A stretch of 64,000 nt of DNA from VAXT01 sp963794605 (GTDB taxonomy: Bacteria > Actinomycetota > Thermoleophilia > Gaiellales > Gaiellaceae), in NCBI GenBank assembly GCA_963794605.1, contig CAWCEN010000002.1, forward strand, positions 186,001-250,000, in the 5' to 3' direction. A model generated the notes under the pieces. The model was not told the DNA's origin and ran no database searches. It was given only the letters and a program-made list of their open reading frames with translations. The position numbers and the translations under genes were made by a program. Positions 52,121 through 60,440 of the stretch are shown here, one piece after another (positions within the stretch are counted from its first letter, which is position 1; every line of letters starts with the position of its first letter).

Positions 52121-52885
52121 CTACAGCAGGGTTTCAAACTCGTCGTCGGCCAGCTCGATCTCGAGCGCGGCCAGGTTCTCCTTCAGATGCTCGATCGAGA
52201 GGGTGCCCGGAATCGGGAGCATCGATGGGGAGCGTCGGAGCAGCCACGCGAGGGCGATCTGCACGGGCGTCGCACCGTGCCGTTCGGCGATCTCGGTATG
52301 CGCGCGGCCGCCGTCGCCCCCCAGCGGGAAGAACGGAACGAACGCGATGCCCTCGTCGGCGCAGTAGTCGACGACGTCCTCGTACGTCCGCTCTGAGAGG
52401 TTGTAGCGGTTCTGGACCGCGGTGATCGGCATTATCTCGCGCGCCTGCTCGAGCTGGTTGATCCGGACCTCCGAGAGACCGACGTGCTGGATCTTCCCGC
52501 TGTCCCGGTACTCCTTGATGACCCCGAGGCTCTCCGCGAGCGGCGTCTCTGGGTCGACCCGGTGCAGGTAGTACAGCTTGATGCTGCCCGTCCGCAATCG
52601 GCGGAGGCTCTCCTCGATCTGCGCGCGCAGCACGTCCGGACGTCCTTCTCCCGGCCGGAAGCCAGCCTTCGTCGCAACCACGCAATCCTCGGGAATCGGC
52701 GCCAGCGCGGCACCGATCGTCGCTTCGCTTTCGCCGCCGGTGTAGAGGTGGGCGGTGTCGATGTGCCGGACTCCCGCGGCGACCGCTTCCTTCACGAACG
52801 CAATGGTCGCTGGGGTGTTGGCGAGGCGGTTCGTTCCGAGGCCGATCCGGGGCACCTCGGTGCCGCCGAGCCTGGCAGAGCGCAT
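52121..52885 (-). CDS. Aldo/keto reductase
   Basis: 254 aa. The TIM-barrel AKR signature appears: GLGTNRLAN, RHIDTAHLYTGGESEATIGAAL (catalytic Asp and Tyr), VVATKAGF (Lys), YYLHRVDPETP (His) and the NADPH-binding C-terminal end IPGTLSIEHLKENLAALEIELADDE. It reduces aldehydes or ketones. The ATG at 52885 overlaps the MFS stop in the ATGA manner, so the three genes of this operon (30-aa ORF, MFS, AKR) are translated together. Control is by the divergent TetR gene. Confidence 0.9.
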   Translation of the reverse strand: MRSARLGGTEVPRIGLGTNRLANTPATIAFVKEAVAAGVRHIDTAHLYTGGESEATIGAALAPIPEDCVVATKAGFRPGEGRPDVLRAQIEESLRRLRTGSIKLYYLHRVDPETPLAESLGVIKEYRDSGKIQHVGLSEVRINQLEQAREIMPITAVQNRYNLSERTYEDVVDYCADEGIAFVPFFPLGGDGGRAHTEIAERHGATPVQIALAWLLRRSPSMLPIPGTLSIEHLKENLAALEIELADDEFETLL

Positions 52886-54309
52886 CAGTCCAGAGCCTCC
52901 ACTGGCCTGGGCTGGCGCCTCATGCGGAACGGAGCGGTGATGAAGACGGCGACGCAGGTCGCGATCGCGGCGGCGACTGCGCTCAGGCTGAAGGCGATCG
53001 TGTACGCCTGCTCGTCCGGCAGCCCGCCGGGGCCGACGGCGTACGACGTCAGGATTGCAGCTCCGATCTGCCCGCCGATCACGCCGCCGACCGTTCGCAT
53101 GACGGTGTTCATGCCCGTCGCGACACCGGTCTCGGTCGGTCGCACGCTCTCGGTGATCAACGCCGCCATGGCCGCGAACGCCGCGGCAACTCCGGCGCCA
53201 AGCAGGACCATGGACACGATCACGGGCAGTGGCACGTCGTGCATGCTCGCGAGACCGAACGCGGCGACGGACACGAGCCCCATGCCGAGCGCGAGCGGCC
53301 ACTTCGAGCCGTAGCGCCTGCCGAGCACCCCGGCCACCGGGCCGGCGAAGAGCATCATCACGGACGCGGGAACGAGGTAGAGCCCTGCGACGACCGGCGA
53401 GGCGCCGAAGCCGTATCCGGCCGACTCCGGCGTGCTCACGAACTGCGGCACGAGCACGAAGGTACCGAACATCGCGAACCCGGCGATGAGCGCGGTCGCG
53501 TTCGTCAGCAAGACGGGCCGCTGGCTCATCATCCGCATGTCGACCATCGGCTCCGCAACCCGGAGCTCCGTCAGGATCCAGGCCGCGAGCAGGGCGGCGC
53601 TGGCGAGCATCAGGCCCAGGAACGGCAAGGACGTCCACCCCCAGCTCTCGCCCTCGGTCAGCGCAACGAGCAGCGAGACGAGCGAGCCCGCCAGGAGGAT
53701 TGCGCCCGGAATGTCGAGCCGCGTCCGCGACTTGATCGGCGACTCCGGCACGTAGCGGTGGACGAGCAGGATCGCCGCGCCGACCGGAATCGCGCCCGCA
53801 ACGAAGAGCCAGCGCCACGACAGGTACTCGACGATCAGGCCCGAGAAAACGATCCCGAGCCCGCCCCCGACGCCGAAGACGGATGAGAGCAGCCCGATCC
53901 CGACCTTCACCTTCTCCGGCGGGAACTCGTCGCGGATGATCCCGAAGCTGAGTGGGAAGACCGCCCCACCGGCGCCTGAGAGGGCGCGGAAGCCGATCAG
54001 CGAGCCGATGTTCCACGCGAACGCCCCGCCGACGGTGCCGACGAGAAAGATCGACAGCGCGACGACGAGCATCCGCTCCTTGCCGTACTGGTCGCCGAGC
54101 TTGCCGATCAGCGGCGTCGCGACCGAGGCAGTGAGCAGGAACGCCGTCAGCACCCAGGTCGCCCAGGCGGGTGTCGTGTCGAACTCGTGCTCGAAGGTGG
54201 AGAGCGCCGGGAAGACCATGGTCTGCTGTAGAGCGAACGCTGTCCCGGCCATGGTCAGGATGGCCAGGGTCAGGTTGTAGTGCTGGCGCACGGGCTCGGT
54301 CGTCGTCAC
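52885..54309 (-). CDS. MFS drug efflux transporter (14-TM, EmrB/QacA-like)
   Basis: 474 aa from GTG at 54309. TLAILTMAGTAFALQQTMVFPAL in helix 1, GKLGDQYGKERMLVVALSIFL as motif A, FRALSGAGGAVFPLSFGIIRDEFP, and EYLSWRWLFVAGAIPVG, then later helices to a total of about 14. It exports drug-like molecules by proton antiport. The start is fixed by the overlap with the 30-aa ORF's stop (GTGA); a GTG at 54333 is possible. It is followed by an aldo/keto reductase gene and faces a TetR repressor over a palindrome, the classic TetR-efflux arrangement. Confidence 0.9.
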   Translation of the reverse strand: MTTTEPVRQHYNLTLAILTMAGTAFALQQTMVFPALSTFEHEFDTTPAWATWVLTAFLLTASVATPLIGKLGDQYGKERMLVVALSIFLVGTVGGAFAWNIGSLIGFRALSGAGGAVFPLSFGIIRDEFPPEKVKVGIGLLSSVFGVGGGLGIVFSGLIVEYLSWRWLFVAGAIPVGAAILLVHRYVPESPIKSRTRLDIPGAILLAGSLVSLLVALTEGESWGWTSLPFLGLMLASAALLAAWILTELRVAEPMVDMRMMSQRPVLLTNATALIAGFAMFGTFVLVPQFVSTPESAGYGFGASPVVAGLYLVPASVMMLFAGPVAGVLGRRYGSKWPLALGMGLVSVAAFGLASMHDVPLPVIVSMVLLGAGVAAAFAAMAALITESVRPTETGVATGMNTVMRTVGGVIGGQIGAAILTSYAVGPGGLPDEQAYTIAFSLSAVAAAIATCVAVFITAPFRMRRQPRPVEALD

Positions 54310-54398
54310 GAATACATTCGGTCGAACATCCACAAGGTGAGCGTGAGCTCGATCAGGAGCACTGCGATGAGCCACAGGGTCACTACCGAGCTCCGCAT
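54306..54398 (-). CDS. 30-aa single-helix membrane peptide ahead of the MFS gene
   Basis: ATG at 54398 lies after AAGGAG at the right distance. The peptide begins MRSSVVTLWLIAVLLIEL and continues with more hydrophobic residues, ending FDRMYS. Its stop TGA overlaps the GTG start of the MFS gene by 4 bases (GTGA), so the pump is translated by coupling to it. A single hydrophobic helix of this size can be a small accessory subunit or only a translation leader. Too short for most gene finders. Confidence 0.6.
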   Translation of the reverse strand: MRSSVVTLWLIAVLLIELTLTLWMFDRMYS

Positions 54399-54423
54399 GG
54401 TCTCCTTCGCGTCGCGCTAGTTT

Positions 54424-54441
54424 CGAGAACAGCCGTTCTCG
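54424..54441. promoter_or_regulatory. TetR-type operator palindrome
   Basis: CGAGAAC, AGCC, GTTCTCG: a perfect 7+7 palindrome in the 61 bases between the divergent 30-aa ORF and the TetR gene. It would let the repressor switch both directions off. Confidence 0.7.
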
Positions 54442-54459
54442 TAATGTAACGTAAGTTCC

Positions 54460-55074
54460 GTGCCACGCACCAGCACGGAGACTCGGCGACGGCCCGGTCG
54501 CCCGCGCCGGCCGACCACCGACGACGCGATCACCCACGCCGCTCTCGACCTGCTCGCGGAGCGCGGCTTCCAGGCAGCGACGATCGAGGCGATTGCGCTG
54601 CGGGCCGGAGTCGGCAGGAACACGATCTACCGCCGGTGGCGCTCGAAAGAGGAACTGATCGCCGACGCGCTGCGCGAGCTGACGACCGACTTCGACGCGT
54701 GGGGCGCGGACGACCTGTACTCGCTTCTCCTGAACTGGCTCCGCAACTTCGCGCGCACCTTCTCGGACCCTCTCCACGGGCGGCTGCTGGCCGGCGTGCT
54801 CGGCGAGCTTCAGCGGAACCCTGTGTTCGCGGACGTCTACGCCGACCGCGTCGTTCGCCCTCGGCGTGAAGCGCTGCTGGCCCGCTTGACCGCGGCCCGG
54901 GGACGAGGCGAGCTACGCGCGGACGCTGACGTCGAGCTCGTCGCCGACCTGCTCGGGGGCGCGCTCCTCCTCCGGCTCCTGCCGCTCGGGCTTCCGGCGG
55001 CGGGCGAGACCTACGCCGACGAGCTCCTCGAGACGATCTGGCGCGGGATCGCGGCGCCGTCCGCGAGCAGCTGA
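54460..55074 (+). CDS. TetR/AcrR-family regulator
   Basis: 204 aa, GTG start at 54460. After a basic beginning (RRPGRPRRPTTDD), the HTH is DAITHAALDLLAERGFQAATIEAIALRAGVGRNTIYRRWRSKEEL (in pieces). The ligand-binding part is all-alpha, with the C terminus LLGGALLLRLLPLGLPAAGE as in the TetR_C family. It is divergent from the efflux operon with the palindrome between. The last 64 bases overlap the end of the convergent GNAT gene. Confidence 0.9.
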   Translation: MPRTSTETRRRPGRPRRPTTDDAITHAALDLLAERGFQAATIEAIALRAGVGRNTIYRRWRSKEELIADALRELTTDFDAWGADDLYSLLLNWLRNFARTFSDPLHGRLLAGVLGELQRNPVFADVYADRVVRPRREALLARLTAARGRGELRADADVELVADLLGGALLLRLLPLGLPAAGETYADELLETIWRGIAAPSASS

Positions 55075-55541
55075 AAGAGGACGTGGTCGCGCCACTCGCC
55101 GCCGATGTGCAGGTAGCGGCGCGCGATCCCGATCTCCTCGAACGCGTTCTTCTCCAGCACCCGCCGCGACCCGAGATTGTCGACGAGCGTCCCGGCCTCG
55201 AGCCGGTGTAGCCCGAGCTCGCCGAACGCGATCGGGATCAGCTCGCCGACCGCCTTCGTGGCGAGCCCGCGGCCGGTGGCCCGCTCAGCGATCCAGTAGC
55301 CGAGGTTGGCGCTCTGCAACGGGCCGCGGACGACGTTCGACAGTGACACGGTCCCGGCGATGCGCTCCCCGTCGAGGACTCCGAACGCGTGCTTGTCCTC
55401 GCGCTCGAGACGTTCCTGCTGGCCCTCGACTGTGTAGAAGTGGTCGCCGCGGTCGGGCTCGAAGGGAGCGAGGAACGCGCGGTTCTCGACCAGGAGGGCC
55501 GCCAACTCGTCCGCGTCGTCCGCCGTGAGCGGACGAATCAC
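55011..55541 (-). CDS. GNAT acetyltransferase (RimJ/RimL-like)
   Basis: 176 aa from GTG at 55541, overlapping the ABC permease stop (GTGA). IRPLTADDADELAALLVENR at the start, then GTVSLSNVVRGPLQSANLGYW, the acetyl-CoA loop ATGRGLATKAVGELI (RGxxT), and LGSRRVLEKNAFEEIGIARRYL. The layout is the RimJ/RimL type that acetylates protein N termini or small amines. Its place at the end of an ABC exporter operon suggests it acts on the same compound or on a ribosomal protein. Confidence 0.85.
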   Translation of the reverse strand: MIRPLTADDADELAALLVENRAFLAPFEPDRGDHFYTVEGQQERLEREDKHAFGVLDGERIAGTVSLSNVVRGPLQSANLGYWIAERATGRGLATKAVGELIPIAFGELGLHRLEAGTLVDNLGSRRVLEKNAFEEIGIARRYLHIGGEWRDHVLFQLLADGAAIPRQIVSRSSSA

Positions 55542-56311
55542 CGCGCGACGACGCGCTGGTAGCGCCACGCCGAGAGCGGCGCGAAGACGACGATGATCGC
55601 GAGGGTCCAGAACAGCGCCAGCCAGACGTCGTTCCCTGCCGGAGTCCCCAGGAACAGTGCACGGGCCGCGTTGACCATGTAGGTGAACGGGTTGTGCTCC
55701 GCAATCGGTTGGAGCCAGCTCGGCATCGAGGCGACGGGGACGAACGCGGAGGAGACGAACGTGAGCGGGAAGAGGATCGTGAACCCGTACGCATTCGCCG
55801 CCTCGGGCGAGGAGGCCGCAAGCCCGATGAACGCGAACACCCACGAGAACGCGTACCCGATCAGCAGGCAGAGCGCGATCCCGGCAATGACCTCCCCCAC
55901 GCTTCCCGAGAAGTTGAAGCCGACGAGCAGCCCGACCGCGAACATCACGACCAGCTGGAAGGTGTTCGTGACGACGTCGCCGAGGGTGCGGCCGGTCAGC
56001 AGCGCGGAGCGGGTCATCGGCAGCGAGCGGAACCGGTCCATCAGCCCCTTCTTGAGGTCGTCCGAGAGCCCGAGCGCGGTCACGAAGCCGCCGAAGCAGA
56101 TCGACTGGACGATGATCCCGGGCATCAGGAAGTCGACGTAGTCGAAGCCGGGCGTCTGGATCGCTCCGCCGAAGACGTAGACGAAGAGCAGGACGAAGAG
56201 GATCGGCTGGACGGTGAAGCCGACGAGCAAATCCGGCTGGCGCGGGATGCGGAGCAGGCTGCGCCGCGCGAGGACGAGCGTGTCCGAGAGCCCGTAGCGA
56301 AGCGCGGTCAC
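55538..56311 (-). CDS. ABC-2 type permease, DrrB-like
   Basis: 257 aa, GTG start overlapping the ATPase stop. Six hydrophobic helices with DLLVGFTVQPILFVLLFVYVFGG, GIIVQSICFGGFVTALGLSDD, LKKGLMDRFRSLPMTRSALL, GYAFSWVFAFIGLAASSPEAAN and FAFVSSAFVPV-like end helices (seen as TFVSSAFVPVASMP). Together with the ATPase it forms a DrrAB-type exporter for drugs or lipids. The substrate is not known. Confidence 0.9.
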   Translation of the reverse strand: MTALRYGLSDTLVLARRSLLRIPRQPDLLVGFTVQPILFVLLFVYVFGGAIQTPGFDYVDFLMPGIIVQSICFGGFVTALGLSDDLKKGLMDRFRSLPMTRSALLTGRTLGDVVTNTFQLVVMFAVGLLVGFNFSGSVGEVIAGIALCLLIGYAFSWVFAFIGLAASSPEAANAYGFTILFPLTFVSSAFVPVASMPSWLQPIAEHNPFTYMVNAARALFLGTPAGNDVWLALFWTLAIIVVFAPLSAWRYQRVVAR

Positions 56312-57282
56312 CGGGCCGCCACCTCGGCCTCCTCGCTCTCTTGCTCGACGGCGCGGCCGGTCAGCGTCAGGAAGACGTCGTCGAGCGTCGGCGTGCTGAC
56401 CGAGATGTCGTCGATCGCGATTCCGGCCTCGTCGAGGCGACGGACCGCGTCGGCGATCGTCCCGCGGCGCTCGGCGACCGGGACGCGGACGGTTCCGTCC
56501 TCGAGGAACGGCCGGTCGCTCGCGATCGAAGCGAGAGCAGAGACCGCCTCATCCCCGCGCCCGCTGTCGCAGAGGTGGATCTCGAGCCGCTCGCCGCCGA
56601 CCTGCGTCTTGAGCTCGTCGGGCGTGCCTTCCGCGATCACGAGCCCCTGGTCGATGACGGCAATCCGGTCGGCGAGGCGGTCGGCCTCGTCGAGGTACTG
56701 CGTCGTCAGCAGCACGGTCGTCCCCCCGGAGACGAGCACTTCGATCGCATCCCAGAGCCCGATGCGGCTCCGGATGTCGAGCCCGGTCGTCGGCTCGTCG
56801 AGGAACAGGACCGGCGGGCGGGCGACGAGCGCGGCCGCGAGGTCGAGGCGCCGCCGCATTCCGCCCGAGTAGGTACGGACGAGGCGGTCGCCGGCCTCGG
56901 ACAGGTCGAAGGAGGCGAGAAGCTCACGCGCCCGCTCGCGCGAGGGTGCCCGGCCGAGGTGGTAGAGGCGGCCGACCATCTCGAGGTTCTCGAAGCCGGT
57001 CAGGTTCTCGTCGACGGCCGCGTACTGGCCCGCCAACCCGATGTGCTGCCGGACCTTCGCCGCGTCGCGAACGACGTCGAAGCCGGCGACGCGCGCCGAG
57101 CCCTCGTCCGGGTCGAGCAGCGTGGTCAGGATCCGCACCGCAGTTGTCTTGCCGGCGCCGTTCGGGCCTAGCAGCCCAAAGACGCTGCCCGTCTCGACGC
57201 GCAGATCGACGCCGCGAAGCGCCTGGACGTCGCCGTAGCTCTTGTGCAGACGACTGGTCTCGACGGCTGGGTCGGCCGGCAC
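56308..57282 (-). CDS. ABC transporter ATPase, DrrA-like
   Basis: 324 aa, GTG start at 57282. Walker A GLLGPNGAGKTTAVRIL, Q-loop near GLAGQYAAVDENL, signature YSGGMRRRLDLAAAL, Walker B PVLFLDEPTTGLD, H-loop replaced by Gln (LLTTQYLDEAD), which is the known DrrA variant. The C-terminal 90 residues (ERLEIHLCDSG, RGTIADAVRRLDEAGIAIDDISVSTPTLDDVFLTLTG in pieces) are the DrrA-specific domain. It powers the DrrB-like permease. Confidence 0.93.
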   Translation of the reverse strand: MPADPAVETSRLHKSYGDVQALRGVDLRVETGSVFGLLGPNGAGKTTAVRILTTLLDPDEGSARVAGFDVVRDAAKVRQHIGLAGQYAAVDENLTGFENLEMVGRLYHLGRAPSRERARELLASFDLSEAGDRLVRTYSGGMRRRLDLAAALVARPPVLFLDEPTTGLDIRSRIGLWDAIEVLVSGGTTVLLTTQYLDEADRLADRIAVIDQGLVIAEGTPDELKTQVGGERLEIHLCDSGRGDEAVSALASIASDRPFLEDGTVRVPVAERRGTIADAVRRLDEAGIAIDDISVSTPTLDDVFLTLTGRAVEQESEEAEVAAR

Positions 57283-57291
57283 GCTTCTACG

Positions 57292-58494
57292 CTAGCGGTC
57301 GGCCCTCGTCACGTGCTCCAGACCGGCGATTCGCCGGACCCGGTCGAGAGCCCGCTCGAACGCCTCGTCGAGTGCCTTCGAGAGGCGAACGCCAGGCTCC
57401 AGGTGGAACGCCTTGACAACGAGCGCGCCGTCCTTCCGCTCCGACTTTAGGTCTACGCGACCGACGATCTTGTCGCGCCACAGGAACGGCAGGACGTAGT
57501 AGCCGTACCGCCGCTGCGGCGCCGGCTTGTAGAGCTCGATCACGTGTGCGAACCCGAGCACGCGCGTCGCGTACTGGTAGCCCCAGAGCAGGTTGTCGAA
57601 CGGCGAAAGGAGCACGGCGGCGTTCGGGCGAGGACGGTCGAGCTCGACTCCCGCCTCGACAACGACCGGCGCCTTGCCGTCGTCGACCGCGAGGCGCTCG
57701 AGCTTCCCCTCGGCGACGAGCGAGTCCAGGTGCGGACGCGCGGCCTTCGCGCCGCCGAACTTGGCGTACCAGATCGGCCGTACGTGCTCGGCGATGGCGG
57801 ACTCGCTCAGGGCACCGCGGGCTTTGACGGCCTTCAGGATCAGCGTCTTGATCGCCTCCTCCTTCGAGGGAACGGGCGCCTCGAGCACCTGGCGAGGAAG
57901 GACGCGCTCGGGCAGGTCGTACAGGCGGTGGAAGTTCACGCGGCCGGCGATCACGAGCTCACCAGACGCGAATAGCGCGTCGAGCATCTGCTTAGCCGGC
58001 TTCCAGCTCCACATCGCCTCCGAAGACGTCCCGGCCCGGTGCGGCGCGGGGTCGGCCTTCCCGGTGAAGTCCTTCGAGCCGAGCGGTCCACGCTCGCGGA
58101 TCTCGCCGAGGACTCGCTCCGCCAGCCCGGGGTAGCGCTTCTTCACGTCGCCGTGCCAGGGGACGCCTTCCTGCATGTCTTCACGCGCCCACTCGTAGAG
58201 CGGCCAGTCCTCGGCCGGAAGGAGGCAGAGCGCGTGCGCCCAACCTTCGATGATCCGCCCCTGACGCATGAGCTCCGCGACGGTGTCCCGTGGATAGAGG
58301 CCGGCGCGGCTCGCGATTGCGATCCGGTGACTGCGCTCGACGGCCGTGACCGTGTCGAGCTGGATGCACATCGCTCGCCGGATCGCAGCCTCGACGTCGT
58401 CAGCGCCCGCTCGGCGGACTCGCGTCACGTAGTCCTGGGACCAGACGTTGAGGCGGCGGAGCGCCGCCAGTGAGGTCGTCCGCACGGACGGCAA
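57292..58494 (-). CDS. YcaQ/AlkX-type crosslink repair glycosylase-like protein
   Basis: 400 aa. HTH_42 family: LAALRRLNVWSQDYVTRV, MCIQLDTVTAVERSHRIA (the catalytic Gln-x-Asp), EGWAHALCLLPAEDWPLYEW, HVRPIWYAKFGGAKAARPHL, LLSPFDNLLWGYQYATRVLGF, and the C-terminal GRVDLKSERKDGALVVKAFH. The QxD motif fits the AlkX/YcaQ subfamily rather than AlkZ with QxQ. These enzymes excise bulky or crosslinking alkyl lesions. Start ATG at 58494, directly next to the SigJ stop. A second, more distant relative stands at 60441-61535. Confidence 0.87.
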   Translation of the reverse strand: MPSVRTTSLAALRRLNVWSQDYVTRVRRAGADDVEAAIRRAMCIQLDTVTAVERSHRIAIASRAGLYPRDTVAELMRQGRIIEGWAHALCLLPAEDWPLYEWAREDMQEGVPWHGDVKKRYPGLAERVLGEIRERGPLGSKDFTGKADPAPHRAGTSSEAMWSWKPAKQMLDALFASGELVIAGRVNFHRLYDLPERVLPRQVLEAPVPSKEEAIKTLILKAVKARGALSESAIAEHVRPIWYAKFGGAKAARPHLDSLVAEGKLERLAVDDGKAPVVVEAGVELDRPRPNAAVLLSPFDNLLWGYQYATRVLGFAHVIELYKPAPQRRYGYYVLPFLWRDKIVGRVDLKSERKDGALVVKAFHLEPGVRLSKALDEAFERALDRVRRIAGLEHVTRADR

Positions 58495-58495
58495 C

Positions 58496-59428
58496 CTACC
58501 GCGCGTGCTGCTCGCGTCTCTGCCTGAGGAGGGCGTAGACGTCGGCGACCGGCCCGAGGTGGCGCAGCTTGTCCGGGTCGATCACGGATCGGATCGTCTG
58601 CACCGCGCCGTCGGCGATGTCGAGCGAGAAGACGTTCGTGATCCGCCGCTCCACGTCGAGCACGAGTGCGCCCGGCTGGCCGTTGACGTCGTGCAGCTCG
58701 AACGTGATGCCGACTTCGGCCATCTGCTGCCCGAGCCCGGCGAACAGGGCGCTGACCCGCTCGCGGCCGACGATCGGGCGCGGCCAGCTGGGCGCGTTGC
58801 CTCCGCCGTCGCCGTAGACGACGACGTCCGCCGCGAGCAGCTCGACGAGCCCGTCGACGTCGCCGTCGGTGACGGCGTCGAAGAAGCTGGCTGCGAGCCG
58901 CTCGCGCTCCTCGCGGGATGCCTCGAACCGCGGCTTCTGCTGGTCGACGTGGCGGCGCGCGCGGACCGCGACCTGTCGGCAGTTGTCCGGGCTCTGGTCG
59001 ACGATCTCGGCGATCTCGTCGAAGCCGTAGCCGAAGACGTCGTGGAGCAGAAAGACCGCGCGCTCGACGGGCGTCAGCTGCTCGAGCAGGACGAGAAATG
59101 CGAGCGAGAGCGAGTCGGCCTGCTCCGCGTGCTGGGCCGGGTCGGTACGCGGATCGTCGTCGGTCAGGAGCGGCTCCGGGAGCCACTCGCCGACGTAGAC
59201 CTCACGGCGCGCCCGGGCGGAGCGCAGCTGGTCGATGCTGAGCCGCGTCACGATCGCGGACAGGAACGCCTTTGGCGACTCGACCTCGGTCCCCCGGCGG
59301 AGCGCGCGCTGCTGGCGGAGGAACGCCTCCTGGACGACGTCCTCCGCCTCGGCGACGCTCCCGAGCATCCGGTAGGCGAGCGAGAAGAGCATCGGGCGCA
59401 GGGCCTCAAAGGTGTCGTTCGCGCCCAT
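58496..59428 (-). CDS. sigJ: SigJ-type ECF sigma factor with SnoaL-like tail
   Basis: 310 aa. Region 2: FEALRPMLFSLAYRMLGSVAEAEDVVQEAFLR (in pieces). Region 4: LTPVERAVFLLHDVFGYGFDEIAEIVDQSPDNCRQVAVRARRHV. The last 110 residues form a SnoaL-like fold (AASFFDAVTDGDVDGLVELLAADVVVYGDGGG), the mark of ECF41/SigJ factors, in which that domain controls activity instead of an anti-sigma factor. It follows the SDR gene by 2 bases; ECF41 factors are usually beside carboxymuconolactone decarboxylase or oxidoreductase genes, which fits. Confidence 0.92.
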   Translation of the reverse strand: MGANDTFEALRPMLFSLAYRMLGSVAEAEDVVQEAFLRQQRALRRGTEVESPKAFLSAIVTRLSIDQLRSARARREVYVGEWLPEPLLTDDDPRTDPAQHAEQADSLSLAFLVLLEQLTPVERAVFLLHDVFGYGFDEIAEIVDQSPDNCRQVAVRARRHVDQQKPRFEASREERERLAASFFDAVTDGDVDGLVELLAADVVVYGDGGGNAPSWPRPIVGRERVSALFAGLGQQMAEVGITFELHDVNGQPGALVLDVERRITNVFSLDIADGAVQTIRSVIDPDKLRHLGPVADVYALLRQRREQHAR

Positions 59429-59430
59429 CG

Positions 59431-60378
59431 CTAGGCGGCCGCGCGCTCCTCGCCGCCGAGCCCGTGCCGGAAGCCGTCACGCCAGCTCGACCACTTCGGG
59501 TGCCAGCCGAGCTCGCGCTTCGCCTTCGCGTTCGACGCGCCGCGGATCCGCGTCATCGCGGACACGCCCACCTCGCCTGCGGCGACACGCGCGAGCCAGA
59601 CCGGGACGTGCCTCGGCGGCTTCGCGCCCACGATCTTCGCGAAGTACGGGAGCCACGCGGAAACCGGAGATGGGTCGTCATCGACGATGTTGTAGATACC
59701 CGTTGCCCGGTGCTCGACGGCAGCGACGGTGGCCGCAGCCGCGTCGTCGACGTGGATCCACGACCAGATGCCTTCTCCCGAGCCTACGACCGGGAACTTG
59801 CGCTTCCGGACGAGGTCGACCAGCGGCTCCGAGGCGCCGGGGCCATAGAAGCTGCCGTAGCGGAGCACGACACCTTCGAGCGGCGCGTCGCGCACCACTC
59901 GTTCGAGATACCGGATCGCGGCGAGCGACTCCGTCTGCTGCGCCGCCGGGTGCGGGTCGAGCGGGTCGTCCTCGGTCTTGACCGGGCCGCCCTCGCGGAT
60001 GTTCGGCCAGCCGGTGTAGCTCTGGGCGACGAAGCGCCTCGCTCCGGCCGCCTCCGCTGCCGCGAGCAGGTAGTCGGTGCCCTTCGTGCGCAGCTCATTC
60101 GTGACCGCGAACTCCTTGTCGAAGCGTCGCAGGTCGCTCATCGTCGCGAGCGCGGTCATCTGGTGCACGACCGCGTCGGGCTCCGTACGCGCGACGACCT
60201 CCCCCACCTCGAGTGCGTCCAGGCCGTCCATTACGACCGGCTCTGCTCCCAGCGCCTTCAGCCGTTCGAGCTTCTCCGGGCTCCGAGTCGAGGCCACTAC
60301 CGAGTGGCCGCGCTCCGCCAACTGCGGCACGAGCCGCCGGCCAATCGCGCCGCCCGCTCCTGCAACGAAGACTCTCAT
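59431..60378 (-). CDS. NAD(P)-dependent epimerase/dehydratase-like SDR
   Basis: 315 aa, ATG at 60378 with AAAGGAG upstream. The N terminus has VFVAGAGGAIGRRLVPQLAERGH. VVHQMTALATMSDLRRFDKEF is the third strand, then RFVAQSYTGWPN, and GVVLRYGSFYGPGASEPL. The catalytic Tyr-x-x-x-Lys is not obvious, as in many atypical SDRs of the NAD-dependent epimerase family. It is likely the target of the SigJ factor in the same operon. Confidence 0.85.
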   Translation of the reverse strand: MRVFVAGAGGAIGRRLVPQLAERGHSVVASTRSPEKLERLKALGAEPVVMDGLDALEVGEVVARTEPDAVVHQMTALATMSDLRRFDKEFAVTNELRTKGTDYLLAAAEAAGARRFVAQSYTGWPNIREGGPVKTEDDPLDPHPAAQQTESLAAIRYLERVVRDAPLEGVVLRYGSFYGPGASEPLVDLVRKRKFPVVGSGEGIWSWIHVDDAAAATVAAVEHRATGIYNIVDDDPSPVSAWLPYFAKIVGAKPPRHVPVWLARVAAGEVGVSAMTRIRGASNAKAKRELGWHPKWSSWRDGFRHGLGGEERAAA

Positions 60379-60440
60379 GGGTACTCCTTTCCCTCGCGTT
60401 CGTCTTTGAGACGAGACAGCGAGGGAGCGTGTGACAGGAG

